From assembly GCF_020595125.1 (NCBI RefSeq), contig NZ_JACNMS010000001.1, forward strand, positions 372,001 through 436,000: 64,000 bases of DNA, written 5' to 3'. Source of the DNA: Jeotgalibacillus aurantiacus (GTDB lineage: Bacteria; Bacillota; Bacilli; Bacillales; Jeotgalibacillaceae). Every line of letters starts with the position of its first letter. Positions within the stretch are counted from its first letter, which is position 1. A program made the position numbers and the translations under genes. Shown here one piece after another: positions 33,557 to 42,390 of the stretch. The notes beneath the pieces were generated by a model. The model ran no database searches, was not told where the DNA came from, and saw nothing but the letters and a program-made list of their open reading frames with translations.

Positions 33557-35686
33557 TTATCGTTTATTCTTTTTACCCTTGCCTTTGTCTTCTTTAAAAA
33601 GCAATTCGTATGTGAATTCTACCGGGTTTTTAACGCCGTCCGGTGCTGCATATGATGTGATCATTTTAACATTTCCATCTTTGAACAGCTGGTTAAGTTG
33701 TAGAGCCTGTGTATCTGTTATGTTGAAAGGATCCACTTGAATCACTTTTGGTGGCGCGTTTCCTTTACCGCGTTCCTGGATAAATGTCACAGTGTAATTT
33801 ACGAAGTTACCCTGAATTTCATCCAGTGATTTGAATGCGTCTACACTAGAGCCATCTGACTCGAAACCTGCTGCTTCAAGAGATACATTATCGATGAACC
33901 AGCCGCTTTCACTTGTGCCCCAGTCTTCCATGTAGCGGAATGCAACGAGAATTTCCTGACCTGCGTATGCGCTCAGATCAAATGATTCAGATGTCCATTC
34001 ACCGTTTGTACCAGTAAATCCAGGAAGGTTTTCCTTAATGGTTGGATAGCCTTCCGCTACGATGTCTGTACGTGTGTTTTCATTTCCTAGTGATGTCCAT
34101 GTCTCACCATTGTCTGTTGAAACCTGAACTGTTCCGAAATCCCACTGCTCTTCAATTTCATAGAAATGATCAAAAGCCAGTGATGCTTCAGTAACGCCAG
34201 TCAGATCAGCACCAAAGATGAGGCGATTATCACTTTCCGCTCCAACATTACCCCAAAGAACCTGGTTATCTGCATTCAACGGGTCTGCAACAGACTGCCA
34301 TTGCTGTGGCAGGAAATCTGCTCCGTTAAAGGTAAATCCTTTTACTTCTTTTGTGAAATCAATGGATTTAAAATCTCCGCCCCATGCAGGAACGCCTTCT
34401 TTTTCAACTTCAAGTGCATTTTCGTAATTGATTGTTTTGCCACGTTTCGTGCCTTCAGCATCTACAGGAAGGTCACGAAGGTTAATGCTGTCAAATTTAT
34501 AAACGCCGTCATTTCCTTTACTACTATCTAAAGCCAGAGCCGTAATAAAGTTTTGGTAGACACCTTCGAATGTCTGGTCAATACCGTTTGATTCAAACAC
34601 TTCGTTTACTGAAGAGATTCCCTGTGAAGAAGAAGTAGCCAGTTCACGAATAAATTCCTGTCCATATTTGTCATACAAGTATAGTGTGAACAGGTACACC
34701 TGACCGTAATCAGCGATTGTCTCCGGGCCGGTTGGGGCGCTGCGGTGCTCGTCCCAGTTAACCAGAGAATTTTCCGGATGATCTAAATAGAAGTTGATCG
34801 ATCCCTCTCCGTGTCCATATCCACCAAGGAATTCAGAGAATGTAGACATCCCTTCATTCAGCCATGTTTCCTCAGAAGAGTCGTTGTCCGCATGAATTAA
34901 GTGCTGAAGCTCGTGAATCGTTGTTGCATAAAACGTTGACTCAAGACGCTCTTCCCAGTTATTTGTATCAATCGTAATCATATTGCGGTCTGTATAATTC
35001 TCAAGCGTCTGCCAGAAGAATCCTGCTACAAAGAATGGATAGTCCGGATTGTAGTACGCATCATCTTTCACGTTATCAATCATCATCAAAACTTTATCGC
35101 TGCCTTCATAATATCCTTCCGGAAGGCCGACCATTTCAGGTAATGGAGAGTTGGATCCGTCCAGCTGATCTGGAGTACCGAAGAAATCAGTCGCAACAGG
35201 GTACATATTAGAGTCAAATTCAGCCGTCAGCTTGTCCACTTGTTCCTGTGTAACGACATCAGCACCCCGTGGATCTCCTTCAGGATAACTTAAGTCATTT
35301 GCTACCCAGACTTCTACGTTTTCACCTACACTACGAAGCGTGTACTCTCTAAATTGAAGGTTATAATCAAGGAAAAGCTTCGTTCCCCCATCATATGTAA
35401 AGTTTTCATCACCTTCTTCAGATTCTGTTACCTCTTCCGCATCGAGCTGGGCTGCCTGCTCTTTCATTTTTCTTTCTGCCTGCTTTAAATAAGTTTGGTC
35501 CTCAGACAAATTCTGCAGATACGTATCAACGTCCAGACGGTCCCCATACCGTTCTGTGTTCCAGTTGCTGATATCTGTATTTGCAGGAGCTGCCTCTGCT
35601 TTCTGAGGTACAAGAGCTGCCGGAGCGAATAGTGACAGTACGAGCGCACTCGACGATAGGACTTTTACTACCGAAGACTTTTTCAT
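33557..35686 (-). CDS. secreted M6-like metalloprotease (immune inhibitor A type)
   Basis: A secreted zinc protease of 709 aa. It has a Sec signal peptide cut near AEA-AP (residue 33), a pro-region with an acidic stretch (80-96), and a catalytic domain with HELQH (His258, Glu259, His262) and the third-ligand glutamate in LNEGMS (Glu278). The middle part (about 425-600) looks like a beta-sandwich with FGTVQVSTDNGETWTS and SESGWFIDNVSLEA, as in the MAM-like domain of InhA proteins. The C terminus is Lys/Gly-rich. It is monocistronic. Substrate and role (nutrition or interaction with other organisms) are inferred from family only. Confidence 0.85.
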   Translation of the reverse strand: MKKSSVVKVLSSSALVLSLFAPAALVPQKAEAAPANTDISNWNTERYGDRLDVDTYLQNLSEDQTYLKQAERKMKEQAAQLDAEEVTESEEGDENFTYDGGTKLFLDYNLQFREYTLRSVGENVEVWVANDLSYPEGDPRGADVVTQEQVDKLTAEFDSNMYPVATDFFGTPDQLDGSNSPLPEMVGLPEGYYEGSDKVLMMIDNVKDDAYYNPDYPFFVAGFFWQTLENYTDRNMITIDTNNWEERLESTFYATTIHELQHLIHADNDSSEETWLNEGMSTFSEFLGGYGHGEGSINFYLDHPENSLVNWDEHRSAPTGPETIADYGQVYLFTLYLYDKYGQEFIRELATSSSQGISSVNEVFESNGIDQTFEGVYQNFITALALDSSKGNDGVYKFDSINLRDLPVDAEGTKRGKTINYENALEVEKEGVPAWGGDFKSIDFTKEVKGFTFNGADFLPQQWQSVADPLNADNQVLWGNVGAESDNRLIFGADLTGVTEASLAFDHFYEIEEQWDFGTVQVSTDNGETWTSLGNENTRTDIVAEGYPTIKENLPGFTGTNGEWTSESFDLSAYAGQEILVAFRYMEDWGTSESGWFIDNVSLEAAGFESDGSSVDAFKSLDEIQGNFVNYTVTFIQERGKGNAPPKVIQVDPFNITDTQALQLNQLFKDGNVKMITSYAAPDGVKNPVEFTYELLFKEDKGKGKKNKR

Positions 35687-35919
35687 TTTATTTCTCCTTT
35701 CGTACTAAATAGTTGTCATGCTTTTACAGTCTACCATGCTAAATTTTCAGAAAAAAGTGAATAATCACACGTGTAATTTTTACTAATTGAAGGACTTTTT
35801 GCCTTCGTTATACTATTTCGAGTCTCAAAAGAACAAAAGTCCTAGTTCATTAGAATCATAATACCTATGCGTAAAATCGACTTTACAGATTACTTTTCAC
35901 TTTTATTAAGCCTATTTCA

Positions 35920-36043
35920 GCTGATCGGAGTGGAAGGCGGCGACTCCTGCGGCATAGAAGGGTCAGGTGAGACACCATAATGCGAAGCATTAGGTGGCTC
36001 ACCGCCCGGCCACGGAAAGCGTCCGCCTGGAACGGAGATCAGC
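35920..36043. repeat. GC-rich palindromic repeat A, copy 6
   Basis: A 124-bp copy with outer arms GCTGATC / GATCAGC and inner GGAGTGGAAGGCGGCGAC against CGTCCGCCTGGAACGGAG. The core has CACCGCCCGGCCACGGAAAG as in copy 1. This is the only copy between divergent genes; it lies about 85 bp upstream of the next start codon. Confidence 0.9.
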
Positions 36044-36127
36044 GGTTTGTTTTCATAACTGGTAATCTTCCATAACTTCAGCATGAGAATATGGTATGAT
36101 AAAGAAGACCCGAGAGGAGGAGCGAGA

Positions 36128-37414
36128 ATGAATCCACAGCGATTTTATTTGAAGGAAAAGGATCAGACTGTTCATACGATGACGCCTGTTCGACTTGCCA
36201 TTCACGTTCCATGTTCGATCATCGAAGCGACTAACGATGATGGACAGCTTTATCATTTATATTTTGACGACCGACAATTCCTTGCCGCTAAGAAGGTGAG
36301 CCGCTCCAGATTGGGCAGCTACACTGAAAAAGCGTTCACGCAGGGAATTGTTTTTTTGTACCCTCATCCGATTTCAGATATGTTTGTACACCCCGAGAGC
36401 ACTGTTTTAAACCGTTCCTTCACTTCCCTTCTGCAGGTTCTGCAGCATCAGAAGGATCCAGTAAAAACGGCTGAGTTGTTCAGCTGCTTTGACGGGTTGA
36501 TTAAGGAGGAAAAACTGTTCAAAGTGATTCGGGATTGTTTTTATGAATGTAAACGGGAAGGACAATTTAAGAAAGCGGATATGATCCTTCACCTGATGAA
36601 GGATGTGTTCCCTGAACATGAGTGGGTGATCGCGCTGCGCGCACAAAAGCTCGATGTATCTGAAACAAGAATTTATCAATGGAAGCGGCGTGATACAGCT
36701 TCCTTCAGTATTCCTTACATTCTCGCGATAAAAGAGGAGTCTTACCGGTCACACCCTTCTCCTGAAACGTTCAATACACTTTTAACGTATTGTAAGCTGT
36801 CACTGACTGCTGATCAGCAGCAGCAGATGTTTGATTCCCTTCTCCATGCCGGATTTGAAGAGCCTGCTAAGGAGTTATACAGGCAGTATGTAAAATCTGA
36901 AAAGTATACTGAAGCATTCCATACGCTCATTATGCACCCCTTTACACCTTCGGGAGCTGACAGGCGGGTTTTACAGATGATGCTTAAGGATCAGCATGTG
37001 ATGAAAAACATTCCAATCGATAAAATTTGTGCACGGCTTGTTCCACTCTTCCATCAGCAGCCGGATGAATTAAACCTTCTGTTGATTTCCTGTCTTTCAC
37101 TTCATTATGAAAAGGATTTTCAAAAAGTTCTTCAGGATTTGGAGCCTGTCAAACTGAGCGGTCTTTCACTTCCTGTCTATCAGGATATTGAACGGTTATC
37201 GATGATTGCCGAGGATCCTGAGCAGCAGGCGCTTGCCGGAGAGTTGTATGAGCGGATCGGTTACTATCAGGATGCGCTTGAATGCTATAGTTATGAAATG
37301 GAGCTGAATCCTGAATCACGGGGTCCTATTGAAAAGATATCTAATATGTACCTTATTATGGGTCAGGCAGAAGAAGCGAAGGTCTACCGACAGCTTCTTG
37401 ATTCCATGCCTTAA
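36128..37414 (+). CDS. helical-repeat (TPR-like) protein of unknown function
   Basis: A soluble protein of 428 aa. The N-terminal 75 residues are beta-rich (FYLKEKDQTVHTMTPVRLAI); the rest is alpha-helical and tetratricopeptide-like, clearest at the C terminus (LAGELYERIGYYQDALECYSYEMELNP). I do not recognise the family. I chose ATG 36128 because GAGAGGAGG lies directly upstream. It ends 23 bases before the ABC exporter gene, so the two are probably co-transcribed, which hints at a cytosolic accessory role but does not show it. Confidence 0.72.
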   Translation: MNPQRFYLKEKDQTVHTMTPVRLAIHVPCSIIEATNDDGQLYHLYFDDRQFLAAKKVSRSRLGSYTEKAFTQGIVFLYPHPISDMFVHPESTVLNRSFTSLLQVLQHQKDPVKTAELFSCFDGLIKEEKLFKVIRDCFYECKREGQFKKADMILHLMKDVFPEHEWVIALRAQKLDVSETRIYQWKRRDTASFSIPYILAIKEESYRSHPSPETFNTLLTYCKLSLTADQQQQMFDSLLHAGFEEPAKELYRQYVKSEKYTEAFHTLIMHPFTPSGADRRVLQMMLKDQHVMKNIPIDKICARLVPLFHQQPDELNLLLISCLSLHYEKDFQKVLQDLEPVKLSGLSLPVYQDIERLSMIAEDPEQQALAGELYERIGYYQDALECYSYEMELNPESRGPIEKISNMYLIMGQAEEAKVYRQLLDSMP

Positions 37415-37437
37415 AATCAGTCAGAGGAGACATTTTT

Positions 37438-39195
37438 ATGAAAGTAAAAGAGACGAAAAAGCCTGTCCAGTGGCAGGCTTTTCTTGGGCTGTTAAAGCAG
37501 TTAAAGTGGCCAAAATGGATCACCGTTTTCGCCCTGCTGTTTGCCTTAATTGAAACAGTCGTGAGTTTAATTATTCCACTTGTAACAAGAGATCTCGTCA
37601 ACACGGTCACAGGTGCTGCGATCAGCTGGTCTACGCTTGGATTATTAATCGGCGTCTTTCTTGTGCAGGGAATTACAGGCGGGGTGTCTTACTACATGCT
37701 TGCCTACATAGGGGAAACGATTGTAGCGGACCTGCGGGAGAAACTGTGGCGACACATTATCCGCCTCCCTATTCCTTATTTCGATCAGCACGAGTCCGGC
37801 GAAACGATGAGCCGGATCACGCAGGATACGTCAACGGTGAAGCAGTTGATCACCGGGCACCTCGTTACGTTTGTATCCGGCATCATTTCCGTGATTGGTT
37901 CGGTCCTGCTTCTTTTATATATTGACTGGCGCATGACGCTGATTTTGTTAATTTCCGTCCCCGTCACATTACTGATCATTATGCCTCTCGGCCGAATGAT
38001 GTACAGGATCTCCAAGTCCGTGCAGGATGAAATGGCGTCTTTTTCCGGCTTGCTTGGACGTGTTCTGTCAGAAGTCCGGCTTGTAAAAGCGTATGCTGCG
38101 GAGGAAAAAGAAGCAGCTAAAGGATCAGAGGGGATTCAGACATTATTTCGTTTTGGTTTGAAGGAAGCGAAAGTCCAGGCTGTCATTTCACCAGTGATGA
38201 CCTTTGTCATGATGGCGCTTCTCGTGGTGATCCTTGGATACGGTGGAAGTCAGGTATCCTCCGGGGCTTTATCCGCAGGTGACCTCGTCGCGATTATTTT
38301 TTATTTATTCCAGATTGTTGTCCCGTTTACGCAGATGGCTAATTTCTTTACTGCCTTTCAAAAAGCGGTCGGTGCAACGGAGAGAATTCAGGCGATTCTA
38401 GAAATTACGCCTGAACCTTCGATAAAAAGTAAACAGACTGCCGGGGCGTATGATCATTTAACCTTCAGCGATGTATCGTTCCGTTACAATGAAAAGAAAT
38501 CGATTCTCTCTTCCCTTTCCTTTACAGTTCCTGCAGGTAAAATGACAGCCTTCGTTGGACCAAGTGGTGTAGGAAAGACAACCATTTTCTCTTTGGTTGA
38601 ACGTTTTTATACGCCGGTTAATGGAGCCATCACCTACGGGGAACAAAGCATCGATCAATTTCCGCTGGAGGACTGGCGACGCAGAATCGGCTATGTATCC
38701 CAGGAAAGTCCACTCATGTCAGGTACGATTAAAGAAAATATAACGTATGGGCTGAAAAATGACGTACCGGATGACGTCATTAAGGTTGCAGCGGTGGCTG
38801 CTAATGCATCAGACTTCATTGAAGCACTTCCGGACCAGTATGATACGGAGGTTGGTGAACGCGGGATCAGACTTTCAGGCGGTCAGAGACAGCGGATCGC
38901 CATTGCCCGCGCTTTAATTCTTGACCCTGAAATCCTGTTATTAGATGAAGCCACCTCCAATTTGGACAGTTCTTCAGAAATCCTGGTACAGGAAGCATTG
39001 CAGCGGCTGATGGAAGGTCGTACGACATTAGTGATCGCCCACCGGCTTTCAACGGTTCTTCACGCTGATCAGATCATCTTTATTGAAAATGGTCAGGCTA
39101 CCGGATCCGGTACTCACCATGAACTTTATACAACGCATGACCTGTACCGTAAGTTTGCAGATGGACAGTCATTAATCCCTTCTGCAGCGGATTAA
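37438..39195 (+). CDS. multidrug-type ABC exporter (half transporter)
   Basis: A type IV ABC half-transporter of 585 aa with six membrane helices (residues 20-310) fused to a nucleotide-binding domain. Walker A is GPSGVGKT at 374-381, the signature is [15 protein letters not shown], Walker B is ILLLDEATSNLD and the switch His is in IAHRLS. It resembles BmrA/YvcC-type homodimeric drug exporters; a single gene is consistent with a homodimer. The substrate is not evident. It follows the helical-repeat gene in the same transcription unit and precedes a copC-copD pair. Confidence 0.9.
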   Translation: MKVKETKKPVQWQAFLGLLKQLKWPKWITVFALLFALIETVVSLIIPLVTRDLVNTVTGAAISWSTLGLLIGVFLVQGITGGVSYYMLAYIGETIVADLREKLWRHIIRLPIPYFDQHESGETMSRITQDTSTVKQLITGHLVTFVSGIISVIGSVLLLLYIDWRMTLILLISVPVTLLIIMPLGRMMYRISKSVQDEMASFSGLLGRVLSEVRLVKAYAAEEKEAAKGSEGIQTLFRFGLKEAKVQAVISPVMTFVMMALLVVILGYGGSQVSSGALSAGDLVAIIFYLFQIVVPFTQMANFFTAFQKAVGATERIQAILEITPEPSIKSKQTAGAYDHLTFSDVSFRYNEKKSILSSLSFTVPAGKMTAFVGPSGVGKTTIFSLVERFYTPVNGAITYGEQSIDQFPLEDWRRRIGYVSQESPLMSGTIKENITYGLKNDVPDDVIKVAAVAANASDFIEALPDQYDTEVGERGIRLSGGQRQRIAIARALILDPEILLLDEATSNLDSSSEILVQEALQRLMEGRTTLVIAHRLSTVLHADQIIFIENGQATGSGTHHELYTTHDLYRKFADGQSLIPSAAD

Positions 39196-39269
39196 TTTTC
39201 TTATAAAAGTGATCCTTTTCCAGACAGGCTCCGTTTCTCATATAACGAACCTGTTTGGAGGAGATTATG

Positions 39270-39824
39270 ATGAAAAAATACTTAATGGCTGTAGGAATCG
39301 GCTTACTTTTATCGGCACAATCCGCGTTTGCGCATACGCATATGACCGGGTCTTCACCGGAAGACAGCGCTGTTATTGATACAGAAACGACTGAGGTATC
39401 CGTTCAGTTTGATACACCAATCGAAGAATCAGGTGTGATCACATTAACGGATGCAAATGGACAGGATGTTCCTGTTGAAGAGATCACAACGGGCGACGGT
39501 GAATTGATCGCCACGTTAGCTGCACCACTTGAAAATGGTGATTACGTTGCCGAATGGAATATCATCGGGGAAGATGGTCATGAAATGGAAGGCAGCTTCT
39601 CTTTTACGATAGAGATGGCCGAAGAAACTGTTGATGAGAACACCGAAGCTTCTTCTGAAGAGACAGTAATGGAAGAGGAACCTGAAGAAGTGGCTACTCA
39701 GACTATTGACACTGAAACTCAGGAAGAAAGTCAGAGAAATCCGATTGTGGTCCCGGCATCAATTGGACTCCTGACGCTTGCAGCTGCAGGCGGCGCGATT
39801 TTCTTCATGCGACGTAAGAAATGA
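39270..39824 (+). CDS. CopC-domain surface protein
   Basis: An extracytoplasmic CopC-like protein of 184 aa. It has a signal peptide cut after AFA, so the mature N terminus would be HTHMTGSSPEDS, placing His residues where CopC proteins bind copper. The immunoglobulin-like CopC domain (about 22-115) contains WNIIGEDGHEMEGSFSF. An acidic linker of about 45 residues follows, then a C-terminal membrane helix and RRKK anchor. GGAGG precedes the ATG. Its stop overlaps the copD start (ATGA). Copper uptake or handling is the family role; no copper regulator is near. Confidence 0.85.
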   Translation: MKKYLMAVGIGLLLSAQSAFAHTHMTGSSPEDSAVIDTETTEVSVQFDTPIEESGVITLTDANGQDVPVEEITTGDGELIATLAAPLENGDYVAEWNIIGEDGHEMEGSFSFTIEMAEETVDENTEASSEETVMEEEPEEVATQTIDTETQEESQRNPIVVPASIGLLTLAAAGGAIFFMRRKK

Positions 39825-40876
39825 TGATGTATGTGGCAGAGACGCTCTTATATGTGTCTCTGTCTTTTTTAACCGGCCTATTCATTCTTGAAGCCGTTCC
39901 TCCTTCAAGAAAGCCGGTGATCCCAGTCAAACGGGAATGGATCATTGGATCAACTGCGGCAGTCATGATTTTGTCCTTTATTCCGTTAGTCCCTCTGATC
40001 ATCAGATTGAGTGATACAGCGGGATTTTCCTCTGCGATCACAACCGTATTGCTTGATTTTACAGCCGGACAGTCATGGGTTGCCGTCTGGATCAGTGCAT
40101 TACTCATCGTTGTCATCACAGCGGTTTCACGTAATAGGGCTGAAAGGGTCTGGCCCAATTTCTTTTTGCTGACTGCACTGTTTTTTTCCTTTAGCTGGGG
40201 CAGTCATCCTGAAGCGGTGTCCCCATTGATCGGAGCGGTCTACCATTTATTTCACCTGGCTGCCCTTCACAGTTGGACAGGGATTCTGCTTGTTGTGGCG
40301 TTTTTCAGCAGCTCGAGGGAAAATTGGAGCCGTTTTTTGTCATGGTTCACACCCGTCGCGATGCTGTGTGTTGTAACTGCCGGTGTTACAGGATATTTAA
40401 TGGCGGATATGATGACTGGCGATTTTTCAGCTGCTAATGCAGCAACGACTAGTTACGGGCATTTATTACTGCTCAAGCTCGTTTTCTTTATTCCTGTTTT
40501 TTATTTTGCTTTCGCTAATGCTTTTTTGATAAAGAGAAAGTTAAAGGATCACCGCTATTCTCCATTTACGATGATCCGTGTTGAAGCAATTTTTTTATCA
40601 GTCGTTTTTGCCGTTACTTCGGTTTTATCTAAAACAGCTCCACCAGACCCTTCCCGGCCGATGATGGATGAAATGGTACAAAACCTTACTGGTATTAACG
40701 GCTTTGTTGTGTTTTCAGCCCAGACAGAGATGCTGGTATTCATCGTGTCGTTTTTGATGTTCAGCCTATTATTACTAATGTCTTTTTACAGGTCGTTTCC
40801 TGCTTTTTCATCCTTCATTTTTGGGATGGGCGTAACCGCCTCACTGTATTTCAGCGTTTTATTCAGTCTGTCATAG
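39821..40876 (+). CDS. CopD family membrane protein
   Basis: A polytopic membrane protein of 351 aa with about nine hydrophobic segments; the CopD domain covers the second half, with conserved histidines in YHLFHLAALHSWTGILL and TSYGHLLLLKLVFFIPV. CopC and CopD together mediate copper import across the membrane in characterised systems, or act as YcnJ in one chain in B. subtilis; here they are separate overlapping genes. Its last six bases overlap the convergent DUF2254 gene. Confidence 0.87.
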   Translation: MMMYVAETLLYVSLSFLTGLFILEAVPPSRKPVIPVKREWIIGSTAAVMILSFIPLVPLIIRLSDTAGFSSAITTVLLDFTAGQSWVAVWISALLIVVITAVSRNRAERVWPNFFLLTALFFSFSWGSHPEAVSPLIGAVYHLFHLAALHSWTGILLVVAFFSSSRENWSRFLSWFTPVAMLCVVTAGVTGYLMADMMTGDFSAANAATTSYGHLLLLKLVFFIPVFYFAFANAFLIKRKLKDHRYSPFTMIRVEAIFLSVVFAVTSVLSKTAPPDPSRPMMDEMVQNLTGINGFVVFSAQTEMLVFIVSFLMFSLLLLMSFYRSFPAFSSFIFGMGVTASLYFSVLFSLS

Positions 40877-42151
40877 TCTCGTCATCCGCTCAACCGCCTG
40901 GATTTTCTGATTCAGCCAGTGATGGTCAAGGTCCGGCATGGCGCCGAGTTCAGCCTGCTCAACCACGTATTGGGCGATTTCACCGAGCGCTTCTAAGTGA
41001 TGCTTAGGAGCGCTTTCTGCTGCAAATGCAATGGCCTCAAGCAGAGCAGACAAAACGGATACATCCTCTTTCCCATAATGACGAAGCTGATAAAACGTTC
41101 TATATAAAATATCTTTGTAGGATGGCAGTGTGAATTTGACGACACCCTGATTGTCTTTGTTGACGACGAGGATTGACCGGATTGGGAGCTGTGATAAATT
41201 CCCCAGCAGTCGTCCAATATGACGGATGCTGTCATTTGCTGTGTTTGGATCATTGATCCCGGGAGATATGGCGCGCAGGGCAACCTCAACCATTTTTTGA
41301 AGCGCAAAAATAGGATCCTGTCTGACATCACGCTCATTGCCGATTAAAAAGCAGTCGCCAAGATTCACGCCCCTGACTTCCGGAAGCCGTTCAGAAGTCA
41401 CATACACGGTCAGCAGAGGTGTTGCCTTATGAACAAACTCCCCGATTGGTACATTCACTTCAATTTTTAAACCATGTTCCATCGCCTTTTTCGCAAGCTT
41501 ATCAAAATCAATAAATTGTAAATAACCATAATCCATCGCCTGGATATCAAAACTCGAAGGTTCAGGATCCCAATTCTCCCCTTCATGTTCAAGGGAGATG
41601 CCTTTTTGCTGAAGAAGTTCGAAATAATAATCGGTCACACCGTCTGCATCTTTTGCAAGGCGTTCAATCAGACGACTCGCCTGGATATGACTAGCCACAT
41701 GATGAATGAATACCGCAAAGAAAATCAGACAGATGATCGCAATGATGACACCAACCGTACCTGAAATAACGGGCTGATCGGAACCCCTCAGGAATAGCAG
41801 CGATAACGTCGAATAGATAAACCCACCCATAAACACCCCTAAAACTCTAAGTGTGAAGGAATCGGTAATAAAATTTTTAATCGTTTTTGGTGAATACTGG
41901 GAGGCATAAGTTGAAAGCACGACCATTATGGTTGAGAAGGTGAACGTTGTCATGGTCAATAATGCCGTCAATAATGCCGTCAAAATGGATTGTGCCAAAG
42001 CATTTTCAGTATAGAAAATTTCCGGCAGACTTTCTATGTTGAGCTGAGAGTCAACGACTCCGGCTGCAGCAGCTATGATCAAGCCTAAAATACTGTAAAT
42101 GGAAGGAATCAACCATACCTTTTTTCTCAATTCCACATACCATTTTTCCAT
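40871..42151 (-). CDS. DUF2254 membrane protein
   Basis: A 426-aa membrane protein with four N-terminal membrane helices (about 15-35, 55-80, 100-120, 133-155) and a large soluble C-terminal part. MTTFTFSTIMVVLSTYASQYSPKTI and ALRAISPGINDPNTANDSI are the DUF2254 signatures. The function is unknown. It is convergent with copD, with which it shares six bases, and the two stop codons are back to back, so no terminator fits between them. Confidence 0.85.
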   Translation of the reverse strand: MEKWYVELRKKVWLIPSIYSILGLIIAAAAGVVDSQLNIESLPEIFYTENALAQSILTALLTALLTMTTFTFSTIMVVLSTYASQYSPKTIKNFITDSFTLRVLGVFMGGFIYSTLSLLFLRGSDQPVISGTVGVIIAIICLIFFAVFIHHVASHIQASRLIERLAKDADGVTDYYFELLQQKGISLEHEGENWDPEPSSFDIQAMDYGYLQFIDFDKLAKKAMEHGLKIEVNVPIGEFVHKATPLLTVYVTSERLPEVRGVNLGDCFLIGNERDVRQDPIFALQKMVEVALRAISPGINDPNTANDSIRHIGRLLGNLSQLPIRSILVVNKDNQGVVKFTLPSYKDILYRTFYQLRHYGKEDVSVLSALLEAIAFAAESAPKHHLEALGEIAQYVVEQAELGAMPDLDHHWLNQKIQAVERMTRL

Positions 42152-42286
42152 TACGCATCTTCCTTTTTAAGTGAATTCTTTCTCTTGCATGAAGCTCCTG
42201 ATCTTAACCTTGCTCCCCTTCTTCATCTTTTCCCCGTTCCTTTCAATTTGATGTCAGAAATTATAAGATATTTGATCTAATTTCTA

Positions 42287-42357
42287 ATAAAACGCTTGCA
42301 AGATCGCTTTCTTGTATATACAATATGAAAAGTAAAGATTAGTGCAAACGCTTGCAC
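42287..42357 (+). promoter_or_regulatory. PTS operon promoter with two cre/LacI-type operators
   Basis: TTGCAA (42296-42301) and TACAAT (42319-42324) are 17 bp apart. GTGCAAACGCTTGCAC (42342-42357) is a near-perfect palindrome that also satisfies the cre consensus and lies just after the expected transcription start. A half-degraded copy, AAAACGCTTGCA (42289-42300), overlaps the -35. The two centres are about 55 bp apart. The ligand could be CcpA or the LacI-family regulator encoded at 45.3 kb. Confidence 0.72.
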
Positions 42358-42390
42358 TTGCTTATAGACGTTACATTTAGGAGGAACATC

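Noticed and set aside
33311-33655. Plus-strand ORF over the TGTTGATAG array, and the minus-strand ORF 33321-33503
   Set aside because: Both frames follow the 21-bp period, run into a terminator and the metalloprotease gene end, and lack ribosome sites.
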